Part shown: positions 63,381 through 64,000 of the stretch, piece after piece
Layout of the letters: each line of letters starts with the position of its first letter
How positions within the stretch are numbered: the stretch's first letter is position 1
Source: Marinomonas spartinae
GTDB taxonomy: Bacteria > Pseudomonadota > Gammaproteobacteria > Pseudomonadales > Marinomonadaceae
DNA: 64,000 nt
Direction: 5' to 3'
NCBI RefSeq assembly: GCF_016461715.1
Contig: NZ_JAEMUI010000003.1
Span: forward strand, 62,001-126,000
Position numbers and translations under genes: made by a program
The notes under the pieces: generated by a model
The model's database searches: none
Seen by the model: the letters and a program-made list of their open reading frames with translations, nothing else
What the model was told of the DNA's origin: nothing

Positions 63381-64000
63381 ATGTTGACCTCAATATTACG
63401 TATATGGTGTGTAGTCATTGTATTGTGTGCGGCTTCGTTCACGATGGTAACCTCCGAGTTCGCACCAATTGGCTTAATGTCACAGATATCATCTGATCTA
63501 GGACAAGCCCCGTCGATAATCGGCCTGACAGTTACGTTGTACGCATGGATAGGCGCTGCAAGTGGCTTGATGTCCAACTGGTTAAATCATTGGATACCTC
63601 GTAAGTCGCTGTTAATTACACTCATGTTAATATTGGCTGTTTCAAACGGTTTAGCCGCAGTCGCACATGAATTTTTAGCTCTACTCAGTGCTCGAGCCTT
63701 AGGTGCATTAGCACATGGTATATTCTGGGCTATCGTTGCGGCTACAGCTGCACATATTGTCCCAGCACAGCGAGTAGGAGTCGCTACGTCTATAGTGTTG
63801 GGAGGCATCACTATTGCCACAGTCATGGGCGTTCCACTAATAAATTTGGTGGGGCAACACTATAGCTGGCGCACTGCATTTGTCTGTCTTTCTTTTATGT
63901 GTATCGCCAGCGCTGGAGCGATCGCCCTAGTAATGCCCTCAATACACATTCGGTCATTCAATAAAGGCGTAGGTTTTATCGCTGTATTAAAGCGCAAAGA
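63381..64000 (+). CDS. MFS sugar/drug efflux transporter (SotB/YdeA-like), 3' truncated by window
   Basis: Open frame from an ATG at 63381 to the window end (206 residues visible). It encodes the first six helices of a major facilitator of the DHA1/SotB type: AASFTMVTSEFAPIGLMSQI, GLTVTLYAWIGAASG and RALGALAHGIFWAIVAATAA are typical of sugar-efflux/Cml-like permeases. An AGGA lies ~13 bases upstream of the ATG. About half of its isoleucine codons are ATA (11 of 23 by my count), unlike the ABC genes just upstream, which hints at a different origin. Confidence 0.85.
   Translation, partial: MLTSILRIWCVVIVLCAASFTMVTSEFAPIGLMSQISSDLGQAPSIIGLTVTLYAWIGAASGLMSNWLNHWIPRKSLLITLMLILAVSNGLAAVAHEFLALLSARALGALAHGIFWAIVAATAAHIVPAQRVGVATSIVLGGITIATVMGVPLINLVGQHYSWRTAFVCLSFMCIASAGAIALVMPSIHIRSFNKGVGFIAVLKRK

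Overview
The window is one contiguous piece of a moderately AT-rich gammaproteobacterial chromosome. Gene order (iscR ... iscS-ndk-rlmN-pilF-rodZ-ispG-hisS-yfgM-bamB-der), marine-type accessory genes, type IV pilus, chemotaxis and c-di-GMP genes, and general protein similarity suggest a Marinomonas-like member of the Oceanospirillales. That assignment is inference from memory of gene order and protein style; no search was run.

Layout. 1-4.0 kb: 3' part of a SulP anion transporter, an LpxO-like lipid A hydroxylase, a DUF2254 membrane protein and an unknown anchored coiled-coil protein. 4.3-12.9 kb: an iron-sulfur assembly locus, iscR-sufBCDS-sufA-sufT-sufE-iscS, followed by ndk. It occupies the place where relatives usually carry iscRSUA-hscBA-fdx, and two adjacent IscR-type operators sit in front of it. 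13.0-21.7 kb: a conserved housekeeping run (rlmN, pilF, rodZ, ispG, hisS, yfgM, bamB, then der). 22-26.6 kb: a 3-hydroxyisobutyryl-CoA hydrolase-like gene, a 50-residue DUF2496 (YbaM-like) gene, thiopurine methyltransferase and YgiQ.

26.7-38.3 kb: a homoprotocatechuate (4-hydroxyphenylacetate) degradation island. It holds the repressor hpaR, an Acinetobacter-type two-component hydroxylase (reductase with a MarR-like tail plus an acyl-CoA-dehydrogenase-fold oxygenase), an MFS carrier, the activator hpaA, hpaI, hpaH, hpaG2, hpaG1 and, divergently, hpaE and hpaD. No hpaF is recognisable. A 12-bp palindrome occurs at both divergent promoters and, with one mismatch, upstream of hpaR.

38.4-44.3 kb: a repeat element, a metal-efflux permease with a ZntR/CadR-like MerR regulator behind a 20-bp-spacer promoter, then a REC-GGDEF-EAL protein and a hybrid histidine kinase. 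44.5-53.1 kb: a cobalamin operon (fused ChlI/ChlD-type chelatase subunit, cobB, cbiD, cobK, cobH, cobL, cobI, short cbiG). 53.3-60 kb: a chemoreceptor, a Tat-exported SMP-30/gluconolactonase-like protein, a hemolysin III family protein, a tandem HD/HD-GYP protein and a very small protein with flagellar-rod-like ends. 60.4-63.1 kb: a polar amino acid ABC transporter whose permease carries an unusual inserted domain. The window ends inside an MFS efflux gene with codon use unlike its neighbours.

I saw no rRNA, tRNA, CRISPR array, transposase or prophage. No single feature looks like a wholly new system. The most distinctive observations are the hybrid isc/suf locus with its tandem operators, the mirror-image hpa promoters, the dispersed hairpin repeat, the mini rod-like protein and the permease with the inserted domain.
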